Part shown: positions 8,628 to 17,408 of the stretch, piece by piece
Numbering within the stretch: the first letter of the stretch is position 1
How the letters are laid out: the number at the start of each line of letters is the position of its first letter
NCBI GenBank assembly: GCA_017511005.1
Contig: JAFWLP010000057.1
Location: forward strand, 1 to 64,000
Origin: Clostridiales bacterium
GTDB taxonomy: Bacteria; Bacillota; Clostridia; Saccharofermentanales; Saccharofermentanaceae
Length of the DNA: 64,000 bases
Direction: 5' to 3'
Position numbers and translations under genes: made by a program
The notes under the pieces: generated by a model
Database searches by the model: none
Seen by the model: the letters and a program-made list of their open reading frames with translations, nothing else
Told to the model about the DNA's origin: nothing

Positions 8628-8687
8628 TTCCGCTCGCAAGGTCCTCCGCGCTCCGCTTGTGCGGAAAGCTCGAGAAATTAATATCTC
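8618..8687 (+). terminator. large inverted repeat at the end of the pyr operon
   Basis: A perfect 12-base inverted repeat, GAGATATTAATT (8618-8629) and AATTAATATCTC (8676-8687), brackets a smaller CCGC-TTGT-GCGG hairpin (8653-8664). The left arm includes the stop codon of the acyl-CoA synthetase. Only a short T-run follows, so an ordinary intrinsic terminator is not certain; a 3' mRNA-stabilising fold is an alternative. Confidence 0.5.
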
Positions 8688-8720
8688 TTTCACGAGAAAG
8701 GGTTAAAATAGAGTTTCGTT

Positions 8721-10103
8721 ATGTTTAATGACAGTGATTGTTTAAGAATACTGGAACAGGCAATGTCAACGACTGCTGACTTTGCCGAAGTATTCCAGGA
8801 AGTGACTGAATCCAAGTCTGTAAGCCTGCTTAACGGAAAGGTCATAAGAGCGTCCACCGGCTTTGATTCAGGTACGGGAATAAGGCTCCTGGCAGGGACC
8901 AATTCCGTGTATGTATATTCAAGTGATAATGACATAGAAGTCCTGCTGAAGCTTGCGAAGGAAGCTGCAGCAGCCATCAAGGGTTCTGACAAGGGAAGAA
9001 TTGAGGCGCTGAAAAAGCTTTGCTCTACATCCAGAGCAACCGTAGAGATCGATCCGATGTCAGTTCCGAAAACCGACATAGTTGATTATCTGCGCAAGTC
9101 TTCTGATTTCGCACTCGGATATGATCCGTTGATTACCCAGGTCGCGTCAGGCATAGCCTGCAGCACAAGGACTGCGCGCATCATCAATACGCGCGGCGTT
9201 AACGCCGAAGATACCACAAAGAGGATCAGGCTCTCGGTTGAAGCTATCGCAACGAAAGATAACGAGAAGCAGAGCGGCAGGGTTGCTCCGGGAACGATGA
9301 GAGGATATGAATTCATCAATGATTATCCTCTGATCGATAAGACCAGGGAATGCTGCGACACCGCGATCAGAATGGTTAATGCGGGATATGCGCCTTCCGC
9401 AAAGATGCCTGTCATCTTAGGAAACGGATTCGGCGGAGTCATCTTCCACGAGGCCTGCGGACATGCTCTTGAGGCAACTTCAGTCGGAATAAAGAATTCG
9501 TATTTTACGGACAAGCTTGGGGAGCAGATCGCTTCATCTGTCGTTAGTGCGCGCGATAATGCCCATATTGACGGCGAATGGGGATCATACGCTACGGACG
9601 ACGAAGGCAATCCTTCCTCCGACCTGCTTCTCATCGAGAACGGAATCCTTAAGAACTATCTTGTTGACGAACTCGGCGCACGCCGTATGAACTGCAAACC
9701 TACAGGCTGTTCACGCCGCCAGAATTATTCTTATGCGCCCACGTCACGCATGAGCAATACCTATATCTGCAACGGTGAGTCAGATCCCAAGGATATTATC
9801 GCCAATACCGAAAACGGTCTTTACTGCACACAGATGGGCGGCGGTTCCGTTGATACTTCCACTGGAGATTTTAATTTTGCCGTCAGTGAAGCATTTATGG
9901 TAAGAGACGGCAAGATCGCCGAGCCGGTAAGAGGCGCAACGCTGATCGGCAAAGGTCAGGAGATCCTTAAGAACATCGACATGGTCGGCAACGACCTGAA
10001 GCTCTCAGCAGGCATGTGCGGTTCGATGTCAGGCTCGGTACCCGTTACCGTAGGCCAGCCTACCATCAGGGTATCTTCGATACTTGTCGGCGGAAGAGAA
10101 TAA
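8721..10103 (+). CDS. tldD: TldD-family metalloprotease subunit
   Basis: 460 residues, the usual size. The zinc-binding HExxxH motif is seen as FHEACGHALE near residue 248, and the C-terminal GSVPVTVGQPTIRVSSILVGG is typical. TldD pairs with TldE to form a protease that cuts unfolded or leader peptides, for example in microcin B17 maturation and CcdA turnover in E. coli. The partner follows after 13 bases. The start at ATG 8721 lacks a strong SD. There is no RiPP precursor nearby, so a housekeeping role is more likely. Confidence 0.92.
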   Translation: MFNDSDCLRILEQAMSTTADFAEVFQEVTESKSVSLLNGKVIRASTGFDSGTGIRLLAGTNSVYVYSSDNDIEVLLKLAKEAAAAIKGSDKGRIEALKKLCSTSRATVEIDPMSVPKTDIVDYLRKSSDFALGYDPLITQVASGIACSTRTARIINTRGVNAEDTTKRIRLSVEAIATKDNEKQSGRVAPGTMRGYEFINDYPLIDKTRECCDTAIRMVNAGYAPSAKMPVILGNGFGGVIFHEACGHALEATSVGIKNSYFTDKLGEQIASSVVSARDNAHIDGEWGSYATDDEGNPSSDLLLIENGILKNYLVDELGARRMNCKPTGCSRRQNYSYAPTSRMSNTYICNGESDPKDIIANTENGLYCTQMGGGSVDTSTGDFNFAVSEAFMVRDGKIAEPVRGATLIGKGQEILKNIDMVGNDLKLSAGMCGSMSGSVPVTVGQPTIRVSSILVGGRE

Positions 10104-10116
10104 GGGGTGTTTGTAA

Positions 10117-11496
10117 ATGGATATAAAATCAGCTGAGAAATTCATGGAAAAGCTCGTTAAAGCCGGAATGGAATACGGCTTTGAGGAGTGTGAGGCATCT
10201 TTTGCCTCCGAGAGTTCAATGAGCATCGATATCCTTAGAGGTGAGGTGTCGAGTTATGAGAACAGTGCGACAAGCACGCTGTCTTTCCGCGGCCTCAAGA
10301 ACGGTCAGATGGGTTATTGTTCGACCAATATACTGGAAGATTCATCGATCGATTTCCTGCTCAGGTCGGCGATGGAAAACTGCAATGTCTTAAATGATGA
10401 GGATCCTCAGTTCATTTACTGTGACGAGAACAACAAAGACCTTTATTTTTCGCAGGTCACTGATGCTTATTCGAAAAACACGTATAAGAGTTTCTCCGAA
10501 CTCGGTCTTAAGATCGAGAAGGCCATCCTTGAGCTTGATCCGCGCATCGATGCCGTCGATTACCTTACTATCTCATGCAGCACGGGGCCTTATCTCATAA
10601 TAAACTCAAAGGGACTTCATTCTTACCGTGATACTGACGGAATCTCACTTATGGCTGCTGCGCGTGCCACAGATGACGACGGCAGCGTCAAGAGCGGCGG
10701 CCATTACTGGATCGGCAAGGACATAGATGATTTCGATCTTGATAAGTTCCTCGCCAGATTCAAGGAAAACATCATAGGCAAGATGGGTGCCAGATCATGT
10801 AAGTCAGGCAATTACAAAGCTGTTCTGAAGAGCGAGGCTTTCCAGCAGTTCTTCATGGTGTTCTTCGGCAATTTCCTTGCAACAACAATGCAGAGAGGCC
10901 TTTCACTGCTCGACGGCAAAGAAGGTGAGACCATCGCGTCATCTGTCTTTACGGTTAAGGAAGAACCGATGTATGATGCGGCTCTTACCAAGATACCGTT
11001 CGATGACGAGGGCGTTCTTACAACAGCTAAGGCAATCATTGACAAAGGCGTTTTCGCGACGGCTTTATATGACCTGAAATCTGCTTACAAAGCAGGGAAG
11101 ACATCCACAGGCAACGGGTTCAGGGGCGGAAGTGCCGTATCCGAGATGCCTACGAATCTTATCGTTGAACCCGGCGAAAAGAGCTTCGAAGTACTGCTCG
11201 AGGAAGCCGGTGAAGGGATCATACTCACCGATCTCTCGGGACTTCATGCCGGTGTCAATCCGATAAGCGGTGATTTCTCGCTCCTCTGCGAAGGCTATCT
11301 CATAGAGAACGGCAGGAAGGGAAGACCTGTTGAGCAGATCACGGTTGCAGGCAATTTCTATGAAGTAATTAAGAAAATTATTTCCGTGGGAAATGATATA
11401 ATTAACCTGCCGTCCGGCGAGGGCGAGTTCTTCACTCCGTCGGTATTGGTAAGTTCACTGGCAATCTCCGGTGATGAAAGTATTGAAGAGAAATAA
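10117..11496 (+). CDS. tldE: TldE/PmbA-family protein, partner of TldD
   Basis: 459 residues, with the PmbA/TldE layout: an N-terminal alpha/beta part and a C-terminal beta-rich half including GLHAGVNPISGDFSLLCEGYLIENG. It lacks the HExxxH zinc motif, as expected for the non-catalytic partner that shapes the TldD/TldE chamber. It lies 13 bases after tldD with SD AAGGGGTG, so the two are almost certainly co-translated. Confidence 0.9.
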   Translation: MDIKSAEKFMEKLVKAGMEYGFEECEASFASESSMSIDILRGEVSSYENSATSTLSFRGLKNGQMGYCSTNILEDSSIDFLLRSAMENCNVLNDEDPQFIYCDENNKDLYFSQVTDAYSKNTYKSFSELGLKIEKAILELDPRIDAVDYLTISCSTGPYLIINSKGLHSYRDTDGISLMAAARATDDDGSVKSGGHYWIGKDIDDFDLDKFLARFKENIIGKMGARSCKSGNYKAVLKSEAFQQFFMVFFGNFLATTMQRGLSLLDGKEGETIASSVFTVKEEPMYDAALTKIPFDDEGVLTTAKAIIDKGVFATALYDLKSAYKAGKTSTGNGFRGGSAVSEMPTNLIVEPGEKSFEVLLEEAGEGIILTDLSGLHAGVNPISGDFSLLCEGYLIENGRKGRPVEQITVAGNFYEVIKKIISVGNDIINLPSGEGEFFTPSVLVSSLAISGDESIEEK

Positions 11497-11520
11497 TCAG
11501 GAAAGAAGGATTTACGGAAA

Positions 11521-12801
11521 ATGGGCAATTCAGTTGACACTATTGCACTTCACGGCGGTTACAATCCCGGCAACGGTGAGCCTCGTCAGGTACCGATCTA
11601 TCAGAGCACGACATGGAAGTATGCCACTTCAGAAGACATGGGAAAGCTTTTTGACCTGGAGGCTTCGGGATATTTCTATACAAGACTTCAGAATCCCACC
11701 AATGATTTCGTAGCTTCAAAGCTCTGCGCCATGGAAGGCGGTTTTGCCGGAATGTTCACAAGCTCCGGTCAGGCTGCAAACTTCTTTGCTGTATTCAATA
11801 TCTGCGAAGCAGGAGACCACTTCATAGCATCTGCCAACATCTACGGCGGAACATACAATCTCTTCGGTGTTACCTTCAAGAAGATGGGCATCGAATGCAC
11901 ATTCGTTGACCAGACTCTGCCTCTTGAAGAGCTCCAGAAGTACATCCGTCCCAACACAAAGTGCGTTTTCGGTGAGACGATCACTAACCCTACGGTTGAC
12001 GTTCTCGATATCGAGAAATTCGCTGCGCTTGCTCATAACAACGGCATCCCGCTCATCATGGACAACACGTTTGCAACCCCCGTTAACTGCCGTCCCATCG
12101 AATTCGGATGTGATATCGTTACCCATTCGACAACAAAGTATATCGACGGTCACGGCTCTTCCGTAGGCGGTGCCATCATCGACAGCGGCAATTTCGACTG
12201 GATGGCTCACGCTGATAAGTTCCCCGGACTCTGCACACCCGACGAGTCCTATCACGGACTCACATATGCAACCAAGTTTGGTAAGGCAGCTTACATCACA
12301 AAGGCAACAGCACAGCTCATGAGAGATTTCGGTTCCATCCAGTCTCCCCAGAATGCTTACTATATCCAGATCGGTCTCGAGTCACTTCCCGTACGTATGG
12401 CACGTCACTGCGCTAACGCACAGAAGGTTGCTGAGTTCCTCGCCCAGGATGACAGGATCGCTTGGGTCAAGTATCCCGGCCTTGAGAGTGATTCACAGCA
12501 CGAGCTTGCAAAGAAGTACTGCCCCAAGGGAACCTGCGGCGTTATGTGTTTCGGCGTGAAGGGAGGACGTGAGGCATCCATCAAGTTCATGGATTCTCTT
12601 GAATTCGCTACGATCGCTACTCACGTTGCAGACTGCAAAACTTTGCTCCTGCATCCCGCATCCCATACACACAGACAGCTCACTGACGAGCAGCTCGCTG
12701 AAGCAGGAATCCCGGGTGATCTCATCAGATTCTCAGTCGGTATGGAAGATCCTGATGATATCATCAATGATCTCAAGCAGGCATTGGACAAGATAGGGTA
12801 A
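11521..12801 (+). CDS. metY: O-acetylhomoserine sulfhydrylase (PLP-dependent)
   Basis: 426 residues of the Cys/Met metabolism PLP family. The PLP lysine lies in [16 protein letters not shown] (about residue 209), and the length over 420 with the SGNFDW segment points to O-acetylhomoserine aminocarboxypropyltransferase rather than to a cystathionine lyase of about 380-400 residues. It makes homocysteine from O-acetylhomoserine and sulfide. SD GAAAGAAGG precedes ATG 11521. Only 24 bases separate it from tldE, so no SAM riboswitch or T-box can be fitted between them. A strong terminator follows. Confidence 0.88.
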   Translation: MGNSVDTIALHGGYNPGNGEPRQVPIYQSTTWKYATSEDMGKLFDLEASGYFYTRLQNPTNDFVASKLCAMEGGFAGMFTSSGQAANFFAVFNICEAGDHFIASANIYGGTYNLFGVTFKKMGIECTFVDQTLPLEELQKYIRPNTKCVFGETITNPTVDVLDIEKFAALAHNNGIPLIMDNTFATPVNCRPIEFGCDIVTHSTTKYIDGHGSSVGGAIIDSGNFDWMAHADKFPGLCTPDESYHGLTYATKFGKAAYITKATAQLMRDFGSIQSPQNAYYIQIGLESLPVRMARHCANAQKVAEFLAQDDRIAWVKYPGLESDSQHELAKKYCPKGTCGVMCFGVKGGREASIKFMDSLEFATIATHVADCKTLLLHPASHTHRQLTDEQLAEAGIPGDLIRFSVGMEDPDDIINDLKQALDKIG

Positions 12802-12829
12802 TCTTTTTCGAAAACCATGATAATATTGA

Positions 12830-12865
12830 GGCTGTCTCAGAACAAAATGAGACAGCCCTTTATAT
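12830..12865 (+). terminator. rho-independent terminator after metY
   Basis: GGCTGTCTCA (12830-12839) and TGAGACAGCC (12848-12857) form a perfect 10-bp stem with an 8-base loop, followed by CTTTATATATTTATTTTTT. It ends the tldD-tldE-metY transcript and separates it from the phosphatase-glycan gene run. Confidence 0.9.
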
Positions 12866-12940
12866 ATTTATTTTTTAATCACTCTAATTATTCAGATTTT
12901 TTGATACTATTATCATATAAAGCAAAGAGGTGGAGTGCTT

Positions 12941-14404
12941 ATGTATATCGATCTGAGCCTTGCTAATCTTATAAATCTGGTCTTTATCGGTGCCGGAATC
13001 GGAATATGTTGCATGAGCATCCAGCAGGTAGGCTCAGGGATCCATATCCGTAAGGAAGTAAAGGGATATTTCCAGCTGTTCTTTACTCTGATCAGCGTAT
13101 ACATATCGATGCATCTCATAAGAATGCTGCTGGAGGGGCGTCCGGGATCCGTTTATTCGGTCGCGATCCGTGTTGTCACTTTTATCGAGTTCCTGGTATC
13201 AGGTTTTATGATCTATATGCTCACGCTCCTGATACTGTTCATTGCGAGCCCCGGGAAAATGGGCAGGATCATGAATTACATTTTCCTTGTTTTCCTGATA
13301 GTTCATTCGATCGGTCTTATCGTGGATCAGTTTACCAATTTCTATTACTATTTCGATGAGCTGAATGTTTATCACCGTGCCCGCGGTTATGCCATGTCTA
13401 ACATGATGCATATCCTGATGCTCACTCAGAACATGTTCCTTCTGGTTAAATACAGAGACAAATTTGACAAGAGACTGGCTTCATCTTTGTGGATATATCT
13501 TCTCACGCCTATGGGAGCTATCGTGCTCCAGCTTGCTTTTCAGGAGATACAGTTCATTATCCTCACCACGGTTATCTGCGCGGCATATCTTTGCTTTGTT
13601 ATTTCACGCATCCAGCTCGAAAGGTACGAGAATCAGCAGAAAGAGAAAGAGCGCCTTGATACCGAGCTTACATTGGCTACCAGGATACAGGCTGAGACAC
13701 TTCCTAATATCTTTCCGGCTTTCCCTGACCGTAAGGATTTCAACATATACGCTTCCATGAATCCTGCCAAGGAGGTTGGAGGTGACTTTTATGATTTCTT
13801 CCTGCTCGATGATACGCATCTTGGTATCGTCATGGCCGACGTATCGGGCAAAGGCGTTCCGGCGGCTCTGTTCATGATGGTATCCAAGATCCTTATCCAG
13901 AATATTGCCATGATGGGGAACAGACCGGCTGAGGTCCTGCGGCGCGTCAACAACCAGTTGTGTTCCAAGAACAAAACGGATATGTTCGTTACCGTTTGGT
14001 ATGGCTGTCTTGATCTTGAGACAGGAGTTCTGGAAGCCGCCAATGCCGGCCATGAGTATCCGGTATTAAAGAAAGCGGACGGGAATTTTGAATTGATCAA
14101 GGACAAGCACGGACTGGTCATCGGTGCTTTGGAAGGCTCAAAATACAGGTCTTATGAGCTTATGATGGAGCCCGGAGCCAAACTGTTCATCTATACGGAT
14201 GGTGTTCCTGAAGCAACTAACGCGAATAATGAACTATTTGGAACGGAACGTCTCGTCCGTGCCCTGCGAATGAAAGAGTCGGGCAATCCCCAGGAGATAA
14301 TCGAACATATAGATTCCATAGTAAAAGACTTTGTCAAGGATGCTCCGCAGTTCGATGATCTTACGATGCTGTGCCTTGAATACAGCGGACAGAAGAGAGG
14401 ATAA
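12941..14404 (+). CDS. membrane-bound SpoIIE/RsbU-type PP2C phosphatase
   Basis: 487 residues from ATG 12941 (SD AGAGGTGGAG; an in-frame GTG at 12935 falls inside the SD). The first 225 residues hold about seven hydrophobic segments. A short charged linker leads to a PPM/SpoIIE phosphatase: LATRIQAETLP, VGGDFYDFF, MADVSGKGVPAALFM and PQFDDLTML carry the metal-binding Asp residues. Such enzymes dephosphorylate STAS anti-anti-sigma factors or similar proteins in response to a signal. No STAS, anti-sigma or sigma gene is nearby. It is followed after 1 base by the FAD enzyme, so it may be transcribed with the glycan genes. Signal and target are unknown. Confidence 0.88.
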   Translation: MYIDLSLANLINLVFIGAGIGICCMSIQQVGSGIHIRKEVKGYFQLFFTLISVYISMHLIRMLLEGRPGSVYSVAIRVVTFIEFLVSGFMIYMLTLLILFIASPGKMGRIMNYIFLVFLIVHSIGLIVDQFTNFYYYFDELNVYHRARGYAMSNMMHILMLTQNMFLLVKYRDKFDKRLASSLWIYLLTPMGAIVLQLAFQEIQFIILTTVICAAYLCFVISRIQLERYENQQKEKERLDTELTLATRIQAETLPNIFPAFPDRKDFNIYASMNPAKEVGGDFYDFFLLDDTHLGIVMADVSGKGVPAALFMMVSKILIQNIAMMGNRPAEVLRRVNNQLCSKNKTDMFVTVWYGCLDLETGVLEAANAGHEYPVLKKADGNFELIKDKHGLVIGALEGSKYRSYELMMEPGAKLFIYTDGVPEATNANNELFGTERLVRALRMKESGNPQEIIEHIDSIVKDFVKDAPQFDDLTMLCLEYSGQKRG

Positions 14405-14405
14405 C

Positions 14406-15539
14406 GTGGAAAGATTTGACAGGATCATAATCGGTGCCGGACTCTACGGGTTATATTCCGCATTATTCAGCTGCCGCAGGGGACTTAATGTCCTGGTACT
14501 TGAATGTGATCCTGCTCCTTTTATGCGTGCGACATACGTAAATCAGGCACGTGTCCATCAGGGTTATCATTATCCGCGCTCTCTTTCAACGGCACTGAAA
14601 TCCGCTCATTATTTCGCAAGATTTAATAAGGATTTCTCTTTCTGCATCAACTCCGGATTTACCCAGATATATGCCACATCTTCAGAGTATTCATGGACTG
14701 ACGGCAAACAGTTTAGGGAATTCTGCGCCGCTGCGGAGATCCCCTGCAGGGAGCTTCATCCGGACAAATACTTTAAGAACGGACTATGTGACGGTGTTTT
14801 CGAGACAACTGAATACTCATATGATGCCATGATCCTGAAAGACTATTTCCTGAAGGAACTTGATAAGTTCGGTAAAACTCTTAGGATCGAATACAATGCC
14901 CGGATCGAGGGAATAGCAAAGGAGTCTGATTCATATGTCATCAGGACGGCAGAAGGGAAGAGCTACGGCTCCGGATTTGTTTTGAACTCCACGTATGCAG
15001 GTACCAATCAGATACTCGAGATGGCGGGTCTGGAGAAGTTCAGGATCAAATACGAGCTCTGCGAGATCATACTGTGTACTGTCAATGATGCGCTTGAAAA
15101 GACCGGGATAACGGTAATGGACGGTCCGTTTTTCTCCATCATGCCTTTCGGTAAGACCGGATATCATTCTCTTACGTCAGTATCGTACACACCGCACACG
15201 ACGTCTTATTCCGCGCTGCCGGATTTTGACTGTCAGAAGAACAGCAACGGTTATTGTTCTTACGGTCATTTGGGAAACTGTAATGACTGTCCTGTCAGAC
15301 CGTCAACGGCTTTCCCGTATATGTCCGGACTGGCCCGGAAATATCTTCTGGATGACTTCAGGTTTGAATATAAGCAGTCACTGTTTTCCATGAAACCGAT
15401 CCTCAAGAGTTCGGAGATCGATGATTCAAGACCGACTGTCATCAGGGTTATTGATGACGGACCGGTCTTTGCAAGTGTTCTGTCGGGAAAGATTAATACC
15501 ATATATGATATGGATGAGGTATTGGAATATGATAAATAA
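14406..15539 (+). CDS. FAD-dependent oxidoreductase (DAO-like) in glycan cluster
   Basis: 377 residues if read from GTG 14406, which has AGAGAGG upstream; a longer frame from 14331 would lie inside the phosphatase. The N-terminus IIIGAGLYGLYSA is the dinucleotide-binding motif and VLVLECD ends the beta-alpha-beta unit. The segment NQARVHQGYHYPRS is a probable flavin or substrate contact. Several Cys residues in CSYGHLGNCNDCP (about residues 283-296) look like a small metal or disulfide motif. It overlaps the following glycosyltransferase by 11 bases. I infer oxidation of a sugar or amino sugar, but the substrate cannot be read. Confidence 0.7.
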   Translation: MERFDRIIIGAGLYGLYSALFSCRRGLNVLVLECDPAPFMRATYVNQARVHQGYHYPRSLSTALKSAHYFARFNKDFSFCINSGFTQIYATSSEYSWTDGKQFREFCAAAEIPCRELHPDKYFKNGLCDGVFETTEYSYDAMILKDYFLKELDKFGKTLRIEYNARIEGIAKESDSYVIRTAEGKSYGSGFVLNSTYAGTNQILEMAGLEKFRIKYELCEIILCTVNDALEKTGITVMDGPFFSIMPFGKTGYHSLTSVSYTPHTTSYSALPDFDCQKNSNGYCSYGHLGNCNDCPVRPSTAFPYMSGLARKYLLDDFRFEYKQSLFSMKPILKSSEIDDSRPTVIRVIDDGPVFASVLSGKINTIYDMDEVLEYDK

Positions 15540-16479
15540 AGAGAAAAGCTTTGCTTCGGCAGTTATCTATGTGCATAACGCAGAGAACAGGATCGAAGGT
15601 TTTCTTAAGACCATTATTAATGTGATGGAAGAGAATTTCGAGAACTCGGAGATCATCTGCGTAAACGATTCATCGACCGATGATTCACTTAAGAAGATAA
15701 AACAGACCGGCAGTCTCGCTGCCGGCACGACTGTCTCGGTTGTCAACATGAGCTATTTCCACGGTCTGGAACTTGCCATGAACGCCGGTTCTGATCTTGC
15801 AATAGGTGATTATGTTTTTGAATTCGACTATGCATTCCTCGATTATGAGCCTTCCCTGATAATGGATGTTTACCGCAAGGCATTGGAAGGCTTTGATATT
15901 GTCAGTGCGTCCGCCAACAAAAAAGAGAGATTCTCTTCAAGGATGTTCTATTGGCTTTTCAATAAATATTCGATGAGCAAATACAAGATGACAACCGAAA
16001 GCTTCAGGATCCTGAGCAGGCGGGCTCTCAACAGGACCGATTCAATGAACAAGACGATCCCGTACCGCAAAGCCGTTTATTCCGATTCCGGACTGAAGAC
16101 TTTTAATCTGCGTTACGACAACAAGACCTGTCCTGAAAGAAAAACAGACAAACTGGAGAGGGCGTACAGGACAAAACTGGCTGCAGACAGCCTTTTGCTG
16201 TTCACTCAGATCGGTTACAGCTTTGCAAAATTCATGACGTTCCTGATGATGTTTATCTCGTTCTTTATGATTGTCTATTCATTACTTGTCTTTTTCTCGG
16301 CATCACCGGTCGAAGGCTGGACGACAACGATACTTTTCCTGTCCGTCGCATTCCTTGGAATGTTCGGGATCCTTACGGTGATAATTAAGTATCTGCAGCT
16401 TATCGTAGAACTTGTATTTAAGAGAAAGAAATATTCCTTTGAGAGTGTTGAGAAGATAACAGGGCAGGTGGACGCATGA
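15529..16479 (+). CDS. family 2 glycosyltransferase with C-terminal membrane anchor
   Basis: 316 residues from ATG 15529, placed after GAGG with a 9-base spacer and inside the end of the FAD enzyme gene. The GT-A fold is shown by ASAVIYVHNAENRIEGFL, the metal/nucleotide segment VNDSSTDDSLKKI and FEFDYAFLDYE in place of a standard DxD. Two hydrophobic segments (about residues 228-255 and 265-293) anchor the C-terminus, as in GtrB/DPM1-type polyprenyl-phosphate sugar transferases. It probably makes a lipid-linked sugar for the same glycan as its neighbours. It overlaps the next gene by ATGA. Confidence 0.8.
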   Translation: MINKEKSFASAVIYVHNAENRIEGFLKTIINVMEENFENSEIICVNDSSTDDSLKKIKQTGSLAAGTTVSVVNMSYFHGLELAMNAGSDLAIGDYVFEFDYAFLDYEPSLIMDVYRKALEGFDIVSASANKKERFSSRMFYWLFNKYSMSKYKMTTESFRILSRRALNRTDSMNKTIPYRKAVYSDSGLKTFNLRYDNKTCPERKTDKLERAYRTKLAADSLLLFTQIGYSFAKFMTFLMMFISFFMIVYSLLVFFSASPVEGWTTTILFLSVAFLGMFGILTVIIKYLQLIVELVFKRKKYSFESVEKITGQVDA

Positions 16480-17408
16480 AAGAAGCATTGGTCGGTTTTA
16501 CCGGGTTTGTAGGCAGCAACATATGTGCTTCTCACAGCTTTGATGCACTCTATAATTCGAAAAACATAACCGAGGCCTTTGGTACCTGTCCTGATCTTCT
16601 CGTGTTTTCGGGACTGCGGGCAGAGAAATATCTGGCCAATAAAGATCCTGAGAAGGATCTTGAGCAGATAGACATTGCCGAGCAAAACATCATAAAGATA
16701 GCTCCTCAAAAGCTCGTGCTGATATCTACTGTAGATGTGTTCAAGACCCCTTTGGGAGTTGATGAGAATTCCGTAATTGATACGGAAGGCCTCAACGCAT
16801 ACGGACTTAACAGATACCGGCTTGAACAAAGGATCAGGGACAGATTCCCGGATGCCCTGATCATAAGGCTTCCCGGGCTTTTCGGGAAAAACATAAAGAA
16901 GAACTTCATATACGACTTCATTAATGTCATTCCGTTCATGCTCAAGGAAGATAAATTCACGGAACTTGCTGAGAAAGAACCGGTATTGGAAGATTATTAT
17001 GAGAAGCTGGATAACGGATTCTACAGGGTAAACGTTGCAGATGATAAAAAGGAAGGACTTAAAGACATTTTCCGCAGACTTGGCTTTTCCGCGCTGAACT
17101 TTACTGACAGCCGGAGCCGGTATCAGTTCTATGATCTCAGCTGCCTTTGGAAAGATATTAAGACTGCATTGGATTCTGATCTGAGATTGTTTCATCCTGC
17201 AACCGAACCGGTATCTGCCGGCGAATTGTACGAATATCTTACCGGAGAGACCTTTGTGAACGAGCTTTCCGGAACTCCCGCAGATTATGATTACAGGACC
17301 GTTTACGGTGATCTGTACGGCGGAAAAGGAGGATACATCCGCAATAAGGCTGAAGTGTTGGATGAGATCAGGAGATTCGTATCATGCGAAAAGAGAATGC
17401 CGCAATAA
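16476..17408 (+). CDS. NAD-dependent epimerase/dehydratase-like protein (degenerate SDR)
   Basis: 310 residues. The N-terminus ALVGFTGFVGSN gives the GxxGxxG of extended short-chain dehydrogenases, and DVFKTP is close to the usual strand-5 region. The catalytic YxxxK is replaced by YGLNR (Tyr then Arg), so normal epimerase or dehydratase chemistry is doubtful. It starts with ATGA overlap on the glycosyltransferase and overlaps the next gene by 25 bases. It may reduce a nucleotide sugar or only bind one. Confidence 0.65.
   Translation: MKEALVGFTGFVGSNICASHSFDALYNSKNITEAFGTCPDLLVFSGLRAEKYLANKDPEKDLEQIDIAEQNIIKIAPQKLVLISTVDVFKTPLGVDENSVIDTEGLNAYGLNRYRLEQRIRDRFPDALIIRLPGLFGKNIKKNFIYDFINVIPFMLKEDKFTELAEKEPVLEDYYEKLDNGFYRVNVADDKKEGLKDIFRRLGFSALNFTDSRSRYQFYDLSCLWKDIKTALDSDLRLFHPATEPVSAGELYEYLTGETFVNELSGTPADYDYRTVYGDLYGGKGGYIRNKAEVLDEIRRFVSCEKRMPQ

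Noticed and set aside
8721..11496. RiPP biosynthesis locus around TldD/TldE
   Set aside because: No precursor peptide, cyclodehydratase or radical SAM gene is nearby; the pair is also housekeeping in many bacteria.
11497..11520. SAM riboswitch or T-box before metY
   Set aside because: Only 24 bases lie between tldE and metY, too few for either element.
12935..12940. GTG start of the SpoIIE-type phosphatase
   Set aside because: It falls within the ribosome binding site; ATG 12941 is correctly spaced.
14331..14405. ATG 14331 as start of the FAD oxidoreductase
   Set aside because: It lies within the coding region of the phosphatase and precedes the flavin motif by a non-matching tail; GTG 14406 has an SD.
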